From Verrucomicrobiota bacterium (GTDB lineage: Bacteria > Verrucomicrobiota > Verrucomicrobiia > CAIQCK01), in NCBI GenBank assembly GCA_016235595.1, contig JACRJX010000020.1, forward strand, positions 1 to 46,202: a stretch of DNA of 46,202 nucleotides, in the 5' to 3' direction. The position numbers were made by a program, and so were the translations under genes. Positions 17,413 through 25,867 of the stretch are shown here, one piece after another. Below the pieces are notes generated by a model. That model did no database searches. It was not told the DNA's origin and saw only the letters and a program-made list of their open reading frames with translations. Positions within the stretch are counted from its first letter, which is position 1, and every line of letters starts with the position of its first letter.

Positions 17413-18669
17413 ATGATGATGGCGATGCGACAAGCGTTACTCATTCATTATCACGAGATCGCCCTCAAGGCGGGCAACCGCGGTTTCTTCGTTGGCCGGC
17501 TGAAGGAAAACCTGGCGGCGGCATTGGAGGGACTGCCGGTGGATCGCATCGTGCATCCCGACGGACGCATTGCGGTCTGGTTGAAGGACGACGCGCCGGT
17601 GGAGCCGGTCATCGAGCGCATCCAACGCGTGTTCGGCGTTGCCAACCTTGCCGTCGCGCGCGAGGCGGGGCGCGAACTGGCCGAGATCGCTGACGTGGCG
17701 TGGGGGATGTTGGGCGAACGGGCGTTCGGGTCGTTTGCGGTGCGCGTGAAGCGGGCGGACAAGAATTACCCGATGAACTCGCTGGAGGTGGAGCGCAAGC
17801 TCGGCGGGATGTTGATGGAGCGGGCGCGTGAGAAGTTTGGACCGCAGGTGAAGGTGAACCTCGACGCGCCAGAACGGACGTGTTTGGTGGAGATCACCAG
17901 CGGGGTGGTGCTCGTGGCGGTGGACAAGTTGCAGGGGCCGGGCGGAATGCCAAGCGGCACGGCAGGGCGGTTGATGTGCCTGCTCAGCGGCGGCTTCGAT
18001 TCGGTGGTGGCGGCGTGGTATATGATGAAGCGCGGCGCGAAGGTCCACTTCACGCATTTCCACGCGACGCCGGAGCGCGCGGGGGAATCGTCGGCGCCGG
18101 TGGCTCGCGAACTGGCGCGGCGGTTGACGCCGTGGCAGTTCGGCTCGCAGTTGTGGCTGGTGCCGTTCGAGGAGATCCAGCGGCACATCGTCGCGAAAGC
18201 GCCGTCGGAGTTCCGGATCATTCTTTACCGGCGAATGATGCTGCGCATTGCGGAGCGGCTGGCGTTGCGCAAGAGATGCCTCGGCCTGGTCACCGGCGAC
18301 AGCCTTGCGCAGGTCGCGTCGCAGACGTTGCACAATCTGCGAACGGTGGGCGAGGTTGCGCATCTGCCGCTCTACCGGCCGCTCATTGGCTTCGACAAGG
18401 AGGAGATCATCGCGATGGCGAGGCGGCTTGGCACCTGCGAGACATCGTCGCAGAAATTCGAGGATTGCTGTCCCTTGTTCATGCCGAAGCATCCGGTGAT
18501 CTTTTCGGAACTCGACAGCGTGGCGCAGGCTGAGTCCGGTCTCGACGTGGAGGCGTTGGTCCAACTCGGCCTCGACGGCGCAACGCTGGAGCGGTTCCAC
18601 TTCAAGGCGGGCGAAGTCACCGTGGAGACCGTGGTCAAGGCAGGGGAGAGCGATAGCCCGGAGTCGTAG
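17413..18669 (+). CDS. thiI: tRNA 4-thiouridine synthetase ThiI
   Basis: This enzyme puts sulfur into uridine 8 of tRNA and, in many bacteria, supplies sulfur for thiamin thiazole. The 418-residue form has a ferredoxin-like plus THUMP region (about 1-175) and a PP-loop pyrophosphatase domain with SGGFDS at 192-197 and FTHFHATP shortly after. The C-terminus has FEDCCPLFMPKHPV, the conserved Cys block of the short, Bacillus-type enzyme, and there is no rhodanese domain, so sulfur must come from a separate sulfurtransferase. Starts at 17413, 17416 or 17425 are all possible; GGAG at 17406-17409 fits 17416 best. It is divergent from the exported oxidoreductase gene. Confidence 0.95.
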   Translation: MMMAMRQALLIHYHEIALKAGNRGFFVGRLKENLAAALEGLPVDRIVHPDGRIAVWLKDDAPVEPVIERIQRVFGVANLAVAREAGRELAEIADVAWGMLGERAFGSFAVRVKRADKNYPMNSLEVERKLGGMLMERAREKFGPQVKVNLDAPERTCLVEITSGVVLVAVDKLQGPGGMPSGTAGRLMCLLSGGFDSVVAAWYMMKRGAKVHFTHFHATPERAGESSAPVARELARRLTPWQFGSQLWLVPFEEIQRHIVAKAPSEFRIILYRRMMLRIAERLALRKRCLGLVTGDSLAQVASQTLHNLRTVGEVAHLPLYRPLIGFDKEEIIAMARRLGTCETSSQKFEDCCPLFMPKHPVIFSELDSVAQAESGLDVEALVQLGLDGATLERFHFKAGEVTVETVVKAGESDSPES

Positions 18670-18770
18670 ACGAATTGGATTCGTCGCCGACGCATGGCTA
18701 CACCCCACCCGTCGCGCGCTCGAAAGCGCGCCGTCCTTGCGTGAGGTTTGCCCGTCAGCCTGAAAGGCTG
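18669..18770. repeat. Cluster of three short hairpins between convergent genes
   Basis: GACGAAT-TGG-ATTCGTC (18669-18685), GCGCGCT-CGAA-AGCGCGC (18714-18731) and CAGCCT-GAA-AGGCTG (18756-18770). The last has the same GAA triloop as the REP hairpins near 43 and 46 kb. They fill the space between thiI and the convergent DUF2934 gene and may end both transcripts or be a decayed REP cluster. Confidence 0.6.
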
Positions 18771-18783
18771 CGCTTGCGGCTCG

Positions 18784-19266
18784 TTACTGCCGTGCCTTGG
18801 TCTTGCGGACGCGCGGCACCAGCTTCGCTTTTGGAGCCGGTGGCGGCGTGCAACCGCAGGCAGTGGTGCTCACAGTTGGCTTCACCACGACGGGTGGAAC
18901 CGGCGCGACCAACGGTGGCGGCGCTTGTACCTTCACCCGCGGCTGAAGCGAAGGGGGGCCATTCAGCTTGGCCTTCGCAACCGGTGGCGGCGTGCAACCG
19001 CAGGCCGTGGCGCTCACAGTCGGCTTCACCACGATGGGTGGAACCGGCTTGATCAACGGTGGCGGCGCTTGCACCTTCACCTGCGGCTGAATCGAAGAGT
19101 GGCCATTCGGCTTGGGTGTGGTGACTGCGTGGGCGGCTTCGATATCGCGCTTCAGTTCGATCTCTGCGGCGAGCCAGTTCTCCTCGTCGCGTCCCGGCAA
19201 AGAGCTGGAGCGAAGATAAACCTCGTAGGCCCGCTTGGCGATCTGCTCGTGTGTCAGATGAATCAT
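18784..19266 (-). CDS. DUF2934-type protein with a Pro-rich tandem-repeat tail
   Basis: A 160-residue protein. The N-terminus (about 1-45) matches the small DUF2934 pattern: IAKRAYEVYLRSSSLPGRDE, then ENWLAAEIELKR. The rest is two 48-residue tandem repeats rich in Pro and Val, each with KVQAPPPL, VVKPTVS, TACGCTPPP and KAKL. Each repeat therefore carries a CGC pair; these Cys residues could bind metal or form disulfides, but that is a guess. The function of DUF2934 is unknown. GAGGA lies 8 nt before the ATG. It starts 11 bp after the stop of a second DUF2934-type gene, so the two form an operon and are likely relatives. Confidence 0.8.
   Translation of the reverse strand: MIHLTHEQIAKRAYEVYLRSSSLPGRDEENWLAAEIELKRDIEAAHAVTTPKPNGHSSIQPQVKVQAPPPLIKPVPPIVVKPTVSATACGCTPPPVAKAKLNGPPSLQPRVKVQAPPPLVAPVPPVVVKPTVSTTACGCTPPPAPKAKLVPRVRKTKARQ
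18837..19092 (-). repeat. 144-bp tandem duplication within the DUF2934 gene
   Basis: About 112 bp near-identical copies at 18837-18948 and 18981-19092, offset 144 bp (48 codons). Both contain TGGCGGCGTGCAACCGCAGG and GGTGGCGGCGCTTG. Confidence 0.88.
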
Positions 19267-19277
19267 GTCGGTTTTCC

Positions 19278-19568
19278 TCAGTTATTTCCGTTCAGTTCCG
19301 AACTGTCCGCGATAAAATGAGAGCTTACAGCCTGTTCGGCTTCTTCAAGCGTTCGCTTCACTTCTGCCTCGGCCTTGAGCCAGTTATCGAGGTCTTGGCC
19401 GGGTTTGGAGCCGCGTTCTACGAAAATCTCTCTCGCGCGCTGGCAGATCAAGCTGTGTTCGATGGACCGCAGCCACTGCTCCGTATCATGTTCAGCTTGT
19501 GGCTTGCGGCTCGACTTGACTCGCTTGGCGCGCTTCGAATCCCTCGTTGTTGGATTCAGGTTGTTCAT
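19278..19568 (-). CDS. Small DUF2934-type protein
   Basis: A protein of about 96 residues. The N-terminal third is basic and polar (RDSKRAKRVKSSRKPQ). The DUF2934-like part is ICQRAREIFVERGSKPGQDL, then DNWLKAEAEVKR, aligning with the domain of the next gene, which lacks the basic segment. There is no signal peptide or membrane helix. I chose ATG 19568 (MNNLNP); ATG 19601 or 19592 would add 8-11 residues and cannot be excluded, as no site has a strong ribosome binding sequence. It is the first gene of a two-gene unit. Function unknown; the basic segment could contact nucleic acid, which is a guess. Confidence 0.75.
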   Translation of the reverse strand: MNNLNPTTRDSKRAKRVKSSRKPQAEHDTEQWLRSIEHSLICQRAREIFVERGSKPGQDLDNWLKAEAEVKRTLEEAEQAVSSHFIADSSELNGNN

Positions 19569-19911
19569 TTTCTCTGTTCTTTCTTTGGTCATAATCTGCA
19601 AATCTACTTATCCTTAGTCATCGGTTCCCTCTAATGAACCGGGTAAAGACGGACAAGCATATCTGGAAAACCGCCGAATGCAAGCCTGCCAGGTTACAAT
19701 CGTGTAACATCCTGTACGCAAAGCACTACCATCGGCGCCGTGACGCCTTTCTTAGCCGTTTTTGACCCTTTTTACGCGTTTCCCAGAGCCATTTTGGGGG
19801 TGAATCAGATGATGGGGGTGAACCGATTTCCTCTTGAGTTGTCGCGGCACGCGACCTAGGCTCGCGCGACGTTTTTATAAGCCATTGAGTTTCAACCGGA
19901 AGGAAAACATC
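19569..19911. other. 343-bp divergent intergenic region
   Basis: No gene seen. It lies between the DUF2934 pair (minus) and a Gfo/Idh/MocA gene (plus), so it should hold both promoters. GGTTC-N8-GAACC near 19623-19640 is a short dyad. GGGGGTGAA occurs twice, 18 bp apart (19796 and 19814). No confident promoter is readable. Confidence 0.5.
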
Positions 19912-21267
19912 ATGCAGACCAGCCGCCGAACTTTTCTCAAGCAGATTGCCGCCTCCACCACTGTTATGCCGTTCATTCTCCCCTCGCACATCTGGGCGGC
20001 GGAGACCAAGCCCAGCTCGAAGCTGACCATGGGCTTCATCGGCATGGGCAAGCAATCGCGCAGTCTGTTGGGAGGGTTCCTCGGTCAGGACACGCAGGTG
20101 CTGGCCGTTTGCGACGTGGACACCACCCGCCGCGAGAACGCAAAGAAGCGCGTGGACGACTATTATGCCCAGCGGCCGGAACTGAAGGGTGGCGCGGGCG
20201 GTTGCGCGGCCTACAGCGACTTCCGCGAAATCATCGGGCGCAAGGACATTGACGCGGTCTGCATCGCGACGCCGGATCATTGGCACACGATCATCACGCT
20301 GGCGGCCTTGCGCGCGGGCAAGGACGTGTATTGCGAGAAGCCGCTGACGCACAATATCCACGAAGCGGTGGCGGTGATGCGCGCGGTGACCGCCACCAAG
20401 CGGGTGCTCCAGACCGGCTCGATGCAGCGGTCGAGCAAGGAGTTTCGCATCGCGTGCGAGCTGGTGCGGAACGGCGCCATTGGCAAGATCACGCATGTGG
20501 AGTGTCAGTTTGGCGATCCGGCCATCCCCTGCGATCTGCCGGAGGAGGCGATGGAGCCGGGGCTGGATTGGAACTTCTGGCTCGGCCCGGCGGAGGTGCG
20601 TCCTTACAACTCCGTGCTCAGTCCTCGTGGCATGCACGACCATTTCCCCGCGTGGCGCAAATACCGCGAATTCGGCGGCGGCATGGTCACGGACTGGGGC
20701 GCGCACCATCTCGACATCGCGCAATGGGGCCTGGGCATGGACAACAGCGGCCCGGTGGAGGTGTTACCACCGGCGACGCCCGACGCCAAACGCGGCGCAA
20801 AACTGGTCTATGCCAACGGCATCACGGTGGAGCACAAGGATGGTTTCGGCGTCCACTTCTTCGGCACTGGGGGCGAGGTGCAGGTCAACCGCGGCAAGTT
20901 CACCATGAAGCGCGGCAATGAGATGATCGCCTCCTACACTGGCAACAAGAACAGCGAAGCGGACAAGAAGACCTCCTGCATGGCGCAGGTGCAGATCGCC
21001 GAGCGCCAGTTCCTGCAAAAGGCGAAGATCAAACTCTACGAGAGCAAGAGCCACCTTGGTGATTTCCTGGACTGTGTGAAATCCCGCAAGAAGCCGATCA
21101 CCAGCGAGATCGTGGGCGCTCATTCGGCCATCTGCTGCCACCTGATGAACCTGAGCTATTACTACGGTCAGAAGCTCAAGTGGGACCCGAAGAAGTTCGT
21201 CTTTGTGAAGGGCACCGGCAATCCGAAGTGGCTCACGCGCGACTACCGCGGCCCGTGGAAGGTGTAG
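19912..21267 (+). CDS. Tat-exported Gfo/Idh/MocA oxidoreductase
   Basis: A 451-residue oxidoreductase with a twin-arginine leader (SRRTFLKQIAASTTVMPFIL). The nucleotide-binding fold reads LTMGFIGMGKQSRSLLGG with a following VCDVDTTRRENA, and the canonical catalytic motif is intact (YCEKPLTHNI). ATPDHWHTII and a second-domain segment GGMVTDWGAHHLDIAQWGLG follow the family pattern; His residues there commonly line the active site. GGAAGGA lies about 8 nt before ATG 19912, which fixes the start; the frame is open further upstream but without a leader. The 3' end is 13 bp from the convergent ECF operon. Substrate unknown, probably a sugar or polyol. Confidence 0.92.
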   Translation: MQTSRRTFLKQIAASTTVMPFILPSHIWAAETKPSSKLTMGFIGMGKQSRSLLGGFLGQDTQVLAVCDVDTTRRENAKKRVDDYYAQRPELKGGAGGCAAYSDFREIIGRKDIDAVCIATPDHWHTIITLAALRAGKDVYCEKPLTHNIHEAVAVMRAVTATKRVLQTGSMQRSSKEFRIACELVRNGAIGKITHVECQFGDPAIPCDLPEEAMEPGLDWNFWLGPAEVRPYNSVLSPRGMHDHFPAWRKYREFGGGMVTDWGAHHLDIAQWGLGMDNSGPVEVLPPATPDAKRGAKLVYANGITVEHKDGFGVHFFGTGGEVQVNRGKFTMKRGNEMIASYTGNKNSEADKKTSCMAQVQIAERQFLQKAKIKLYESKSHLGDFLDCVKSRKKPITSEIVGAHSAICCHLMNLSYYYGQKLKWDPKKFVFVKGTGNPKWLTRDYRGPWKV

Positions 21268-21280
21268 GCCGGCTCGCGGA

Positions 21281-22888
21281 TCATTTCTTCGCCGGGCACT
21301 GCCAGACCCAGTCGCCTTGCTCGAAGTCGCGCCAGTTGCCGGTGACGCCGCCATCGTCTTTCTCATTCCAGCCGACCGAGTAGAGGACGAAGCCGTCTCC
21401 GTCTTTGCGATACTTCAGCGGTTCGCCGGTGATGATGTCGTGGGGCAGCTTCGTGATGAAAGCCGGCGCGAGCGCAGTGAGCGAGTCGGGAAACCTGCCG
21501 TTCGCGAGCCGGTATCGTTCCAATGCGCAGGCGAGCGCTGCCTCGTCTGCGGAAGTTTGCGCTGAGGCGCTTCTCCTGGCAATCGAGGCGACAACGGGCA
21601 GAAGCATTTGAGTCATAACCCGGTGCCGCCAGACACAGGAGATGCCGGTCTCAGTGAATGCTTGCTCGCTTTGCCTGGCGCGCTGCGGGTAAATCCGCCG
21701 GGCGGCCATATCAAAGACCGGGAACAACTGTTCTTCAAAGCAACGGTTGTAATTGAGTTGCTCGAACTGGATCCAGCCGCGTGGGGCCATGTGGCAGATG
21801 ACAACCGACCAGGGGGACCGTGTTTCTGTTTCCAACGAAGTGAAGGCGCTCGTGAACAGCAGCGTGTTCAACACCTCCCCGGGCGCCTGCTTCTTCAGAT
21901 AGTCGAAGATGGCATTGCCAGAAAATGCCTGCTCCACCTTCAACGCGCGATAGCTGTGGCGCAGGCAATCCATGCTTTGCAGCTTCGCCTGCAATGTTTG
22001 AAGCTGTGCGTCGGACCATTGGTGATTCGCCAGTCCTTCCCAGACGAGTTGCAGCGCTGTATCGCGTTCTGTGGTGGCAACCAGGTAACCAGTGAGAAAA
22101 TCATTTTGCGTAGTGTCAGCGATGTGAAAGACCAGCTTCAGGTCCGCGAGGGCCTGTTCAGTCTGGCCCAGCGCGAGTTCCGCCGACGCCCGAAGCGCCA
22201 CAACCCGGCAGACTGTCATGAATGTTCCCGAGCTTGGCGTTTGAATCATCATCGGATTCTCCGCTTCATAAGGCAGATTGAAGCGGCAGTGTGGCCTTTG
22301 GCTGGCTGCGCGAAGCTCTTCGATCACCGGCTCGTATTGCTTCAACGCGGCCAATACTGCGGGTGCGGCAGCGGCACGCTCCTGCGTTGTGCGCGCTTTT
22401 TGCCGGACCGTGATCGGGTTGTCTTTGTCCACGGGCTTCTGCATCGCTTCCTTCCACGCGACGAGGTCTGTGCACCGGCCGATGGCTCTTCCGCTGGGTC
22501 CGCCTATGGGCAGGGAATCTGCGAATGACTGTGTCCGTTTCAGCGCCTCTGTCTTGCGAGGTTGGCCGGTGGCCGGATCGAAATTAAACAGCGGCGCCAG
22601 GAAAGGCGTCATGGCGAAGTTCTGGTCGTCCGGCACGCGTGGAGGGATATATGAAGCCAAATCGAGTTTCTCGCCCCTGGCTTCCATCTGTTGTTTGTAG
22701 GCGAGCCAATCCCTCTCGCCGCGCCAGTTCTCTTCCACGTGGAAAAGGGCGAACAACACTACCAGACAGGCGAGCGCGATGAGCAGCCGAACCGGCCACT
22801 TGGCGGCTTTGGCCGTGGCTGGGGAGGGGGAGGGTTGTTGTACGACGAGTGGTGCCTTTGATTTCTTCCCGGAGTCATCAGCGCACAT
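21281..22888 (-). CDS. Membrane-anchored protein of the ECF operon, paralog A
   Basis: A 535-residue protein of unknown function. It has one transmembrane helix (about 32-50, LLIALACLVVLFALFHVEEN) after a Ser/Pro/Lys-rich N-terminus, then a long extracytoplasmic region beginning WRGERDWLAYKQQMEARGEK. The last 110 residues (ALERYRLANGRFPDSLTALA, LPHDIITGEPLKYRKDGDGF, VLYSVGWNEKDDGG) recall the C-terminal part of secretion pseudopilin-like proteins, where a substrate strand and a short turn follow. It starts 12 bp after the stop of paralog B, with which it shares near-identical ends. The divergent middle suggests separate partners or ligands. It is the last gene of a four-gene operon led by an ECF sigma factor. 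Confidence 0.82.
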   Translation of the reverse strand: MCADDSGKKSKAPLVVQQPSPSPATAKAAKWPVRLLIALACLVVLFALFHVEENWRGERDWLAYKQQMEARGEKLDLASYIPPRVPDDQNFAMTPFLAPLFNFDPATGQPRKTEALKRTQSFADSLPIGGPSGRAIGRCTDLVAWKEAMQKPVDKDNPITVRQKARTTQERAAAAPAVLAALKQYEPVIEELRAASQRPHCRFNLPYEAENPMMIQTPSSGTFMTVCRVVALRASAELALGQTEQALADLKLVFHIADTTQNDFLTGYLVATTERDTALQLVWEGLANHQWSDAQLQTLQAKLQSMDCLRHSYRALKVEQAFSGNAIFDYLKKQAPGEVLNTLLFTSAFTSLETETRSPWSVVICHMAPRGWIQFEQLNYNRCFEEQLFPVFDMAARRIYPQRARQSEQAFTETGISCVWRHRVMTQMLLPVVASIARRSASAQTSADEAALACALERYRLANGRFPDSLTALAPAFITKLPHDIITGEPLKYRKDGDGFVLYSVGWNEKDDGGVTGNWRDFEQGDWVWQCPAKK

Positions 22889-22900
22889 TTTGAGTTCTTC

Positions 22901-24454
22901 TCATTTCCTGGCCGGACACTGCCAGACCCAGTCGCCTTTCTGTAGATCGACGCGGGAAGACTTGTCTTGGATCATGCCAGGCACGCCACCATCGTCTTTT
23001 TCGTTCCAGCCGACGGAGTAGAGTACAAAACCGTCTCCGTTTTTGCGATACTTTAGCGGTTCGCCGGTGATGATGTCGTGGGGCAGGGCGGCCATGAAGC
23101 GCGGCACGAGCGCGTCGAGTTTGTCCGGGAACTGGCCGTTGGCGAGACGGTGACGTTCCAACGCACAGGCAGCCATTGCCTCATCAACCATCGTCTGCGC
23201 GTTGGAGTATCTCAGCGAACACGCGTCAACCGCGGGGCAGAGCAGGTGCAGCAAGACGCGATGCTGGAAGACTGCTTGAAAAGGAATCTTTACGGAGTCT
23301 TCGAAAGCCTCCGTATTCTTGATTATGATCTTCGGGTGAATCCGCTTTGCCGCGACGTCGAAGGTCGGGAAGATCGTGTCCTCGAAAATCCGGTTGTAGT
23401 TGAGTTGTTCCATGCGAATCCAACCACGAGGGATCAAGCCCAGCATCATGTTTCTGGCACGAGACGACTGGCCGCTCGTCATGGAAAACAGTGCGTCTCT
23501 GTTGGATGCTTTGATCAAATACTCGATCGTTCCGTTGCCGAAGCCGGCGCGTTCCCCCTGCAGCGCTCGTTTGTAATCGGCAAGCAGGTCGAAGCTTTGC
23601 AGTTTCTTTTGCAGCGCCTGCAATTGCGCATCCGACCAGCGGTGGTCAGCCAGCCCTTCCCAGATGACCTGCACGGCCATGTTGAGGTTGGCGATGCGCA
23701 CAAGATGGGACACCAGCGTCGGCTCGTTGCCGGTGGTATCGCTGAGGTAGAACATGAAGTTGACGTCGTCGAAGGCCGAGTCCGTCTGGCCTGACGCGAG
23801 CCTGGCCAGCGCGCGGAGTTGCAGCACGACGCAGATGCGCCTTACCACGGTCAGATGCGGCAACAGGATGGTCACGGGATTCTCAACATCGTAACTGATG
23901 TTGAAGCGGCAGTGCGGCCGCCGGCTGGCTGCGCGCAGTTCATCGAGGACGGGATTGTATTCGTTCAGCTTCTCCAATATTGCAGCTGCCGCTTTCGTTT
24001 GCGTGGTCTCAACAGCGGCTTGTGTTGTGGTGGACTTGGCCGATGTGTCGGTGGGTTTCTGGAATGCTGCCAGCCGTTGGGCAAGGTCTGCGCGCTTTCC
24101 CATTGCCCACGAGTAGGGCTTCGGCGCATTTGGCAGCGCGGAGGCAAAATCCTGGATGCGTTTGACCGCGTTGGTGTCGCGTTGCTTCTGTGTTCCCGGC
24201 TCGAAATTAAACAGCGGCGCAAAGAATGGCGTCATGGCGAAGTTCTGGTCGTCAGGAACGCGCGGCGGCGTGAAAGCGGCCAGGTCAAACTTCTCGCCCC
24301 TGGCTTCCATCTGCTGCTTGTAGGCGAGCCAATCCCTCTCGCCGCGCCAGTTCTCCTCCACGTGAAAGAGGACGAATAACGTCACGAGGCATGCGAGAGT
24401 GAAGAGCAGCCTGATAGCCCACTTGGCGGCTTTGGATTTGATTGGGGAGTTCAT
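22901..24454 (-). CDS. Membrane-anchored protein of the ECF operon, paralog B
   Basis: A 517-residue paralog of the preceding entry. One transmembrane helix (about 13-31, AIRLLFTLACLVTLFVLFHV) precedes the shared block EENWRGERDWLAYKQQMEAR, then TPPRVPDDQNFAMTPF. The C-terminus shares LPHDIITGEPLKYRKNGDGF and VLYSVGWNEKDDGGVPG. DNA identity is high at both ends (for example CGCCGGTGATGATGTCGTGG in both) and low in the middle. The protein is anchored in the membrane with the bulk probably outside the cytoplasm. It follows the one-TM sigma-linked protein by 30 bp. I recognise no enzyme signature; a sensing, binding or envelope role fits the context but is inference. Confidence 0.82.
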   Translation of the reverse strand: MNSPIKSKAAKWAIRLLFTLACLVTLFVLFHVEENWRGERDWLAYKQQMEARGEKFDLAAFTPPRVPDDQNFAMTPFFAPLFNFEPGTQKQRDTNAVKRIQDFASALPNAPKPYSWAMGKRADLAQRLAAFQKPTDTSAKSTTTQAAVETTQTKAAAAILEKLNEYNPVLDELRAASRRPHCRFNISYDVENPVTILLPHLTVVRRICVVLQLRALARLASGQTDSAFDDVNFMFYLSDTTGNEPTLVSHLVRIANLNMAVQVIWEGLADHRWSDAQLQALQKKLQSFDLLADYKRALQGERAGFGNGTIEYLIKASNRDALFSMTSGQSSRARNMMLGLIPRGWIRMEQLNYNRIFEDTIFPTFDVAAKRIHPKIIIKNTEAFEDSVKIPFQAVFQHRVLLHLLCPAVDACSLRYSNAQTMVDEAMAACALERHRLANGQFPDKLDALVPRFMAALPHDIITGEPLKYRKNGDGFVLYSVGWNEKDDGGVPGMIQDKSSRVDLQKGDWVWQCPARK

Positions 24455-24484
24455 GACATTTCTCCTTTTGGCTGGCCTGCGCCG

Positions 24485-24913
24485 TTACGCGTTGACGGGT
24501 GGCCCGGCAAGTTCGCTGCGGGGTTCTGACGGCTTCGACCTCTGCGGAGTGGCTGTTTCGGCAGGGAAGTCGAGGAGTCTTGCAAGCTCGCGGCGTTGTT
24601 CCGCAACGCGCTGCATCGTCTCGCGGGAAGGCGGTGGTTGCTGCGCGACGAGCGGCGCCGCCGGCGTTGCAGCGTGGAGTATCGCAATGATTACCCATGC
24701 CGCCGCCAGAGAGGCCCACGCCATCGGACGCGGCCAGAGCCACTCATGCCACCAAGCTGTGGCGGCGGTCTCCGGCCGCGGTTCGCATTGCGCCGGGCTT
24801 CGGCGGTCGGAGACCGCTGCTGTAGCTTCGCGCAGGATTTGCGCGCGCCATTCAGCGGGAACGGCGCGCATCGGCTGCCGCCCCAGTTTCTTCTCAAAGT
24901 CGTCGTTGCTCAT
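24485..24913 (-). CDS. One-TM protein coupled to the ECF sigma factor, putative anti-sigma factor
   Basis: A 142-residue protein: a cytoplasmic N-terminal part of about 60 residues (MSNDDFEKKLGRQPMRAVPA, then EWRAQILREATAAV), a single transmembrane helix near 68-85 (MAWASLAAAWVIIAILHA), and a Pro/Arg/Glu-rich outer tail (RETMQRVAEQRRELARLLDF). The start overlaps the sigma stop by 4 bp (ATGA), so translation is coupled. Topology and position are those of an anti-sigma factor, but no zinc-binding HxxxCxxC motif is present, so it would be of an atypical class. The alternative is a simple envelope protein under the sigma factor's control. Confidence 0.75.
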   Translation of the reverse strand: MSNDDFEKKLGRQPMRAVPAEWRAQILREATAAVSDRRSPAQCEPRPETAATAWWHEWLWPRPMAWASLAAAWVIIAILHAATPAAPLVAQQPPPSRETMQRVAEQRRELARLLDFPAETATPQRSKPSEPRSELAGPPVNA

Positions 24914-25431
24914 TTGAGTTCCTCGTAGATAGGACGCAGCCGCTCGCGCAATTTGTCTATCGCATAGCGGTAACGGCTGGCGGCAGTGTTGGGGGAGATG
25001 CCGAGCCGTTCGGAAATCTCCTCGAACGTCCACCCCTCCCACAGTTTCAGGTGTGCCACGGCGCGTTGGTCCGGTGGCAGTTCGCCAAGCGCCGCCGTCA
25101 GCGTGTCGCGAAACGCCTGCTCGTCCGGCGACACGGCTGATTCGAAAAGCTGGAGGGATTCCGCGGCAAGCTGGTCGCAGTTCCTCCGCCGAGTCGTGCG
25201 GCGGCGCATCAGGTCAATGGCGGCATTGTGCGCCAGGCGAATCAGGAACGCCCGCTCGTCCCGCACGCCGTCCAGCAGGGCCGGTTGCCGCGCCAGCTTG
25301 AGGAAGAGTTCCTGCAACACGTCGCGCGTATCGGCTTCGTTGCGCGTGAAGTTCAACAGGAACGCGAACAGCGCCTGCGCATGGCTGTCGTAAAGGCGTT
25401 CGAGTTCGGTGTCGGCAGGCATGTTCTGCAT
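24910..25431 (-). CDS. ECF-type RNA polymerase sigma factor
   Basis: A 173-residue sigma-70 family protein with only regions 2 and 4. Region 2 is seen in LYDSHAQALFAFLLNFTRNE and ADTRDVLQELFLKLAR, with the -10 recognition helix around RAFLIRLAHNAAIDLMRRR. Region 4 is GELPPDQRAVAHLKLWEGWT followed by the helix-turn-helix FEEISERLGISPNTAASRYR. It directs RNA polymerase to a small regulon, often including its own operon. ATG 25431 and ATG 25422 are both possible starts; neither has a clear ribosome binding site. It leads a four-gene operon with a membrane protein and two paralogous membrane-anchored proteins. Confidence 0.93.
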   Translation of the reverse strand: MQNMPADTELERLYDSHAQALFAFLLNFTRNEADTRDVLQELFLKLARQPALLDGVRDERAFLIRLAHNAAIDLMRRRTTRRRNCDQLAAESLQLFESAVSPDEQAFRDTLTAALGELPPDQRAVAHLKLWEGWTFEEISERLGISPNTAASRYRYAIDKLRERLRPIYEELK

Positions 25432-25867
25432 ATTGACGCCGCAGCCCGCCGGATTTGTCTAGCGAATGTTTGGGCGCATTTGCCGCCCCCGGCCGTGGTA
25501 GAGGAAGATGCCGTGGGCGTCGTCGCGGAAGACGGGGGAAAGAACGGTGTCGCACCGCGGAGACGCGGAGGGCGCGGAGGATGGGGAGTGTTCTTTTTCT
25601 GTTCTCTGCGAACTCTGCGCCTCTGCGGTGAGTTCCGGATCCCTGACCACGAGGCCGTCGAGCGGGTTGCCGGTGGTCGGGACGCCGATGCGTTCCGGTT
25701 GTTGGGCGTAGGAAACGGGCTTTTTGGTTTTTCGTGGCACAGAGGATCGGATCGATCAGCTTCGGCAGAAGATCAAGATCATTCGCGGGGAGAGGCAGGG
25801 GCAAAACCGCGGATGGACACTGGTGAGCTGGCCTGGATGGCTTGGCCGAGGCTTCGCCCGAAGCCCT
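25432..25867. other. 436-bp intergenic region with a dispersed palindromic element
   Basis: No gene I can support. It holds the upstream region of the ECF operon and the inverted-repeat element at 25553-25630. An open frame on the minus strand (25459-25740) runs through that element and is judged spurious. The segment GGATCGGATCGATC near 25744 is a small local repeat. Confidence 0.5.
25553..25630. repeat. Imperfect palindrome of the GCGGAGACGCGGAG type
   Basis: CACCGCGGAGACGCGGAGG at 25553-25571 is mirrored by ACTCTGCGCCTCTGCGGTG at 25612-25630, with a short pyrimidine-rich centre. This type of dispersed element is common between genes in many environmental bacterial genomes. Confidence 0.75.

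Noticed and set aside
25459..25740. Minus-strand frame of 93 codons
   Set aside because: Much of it translates the dispersed palindrome at 25553-25630; no known family and no binding site.
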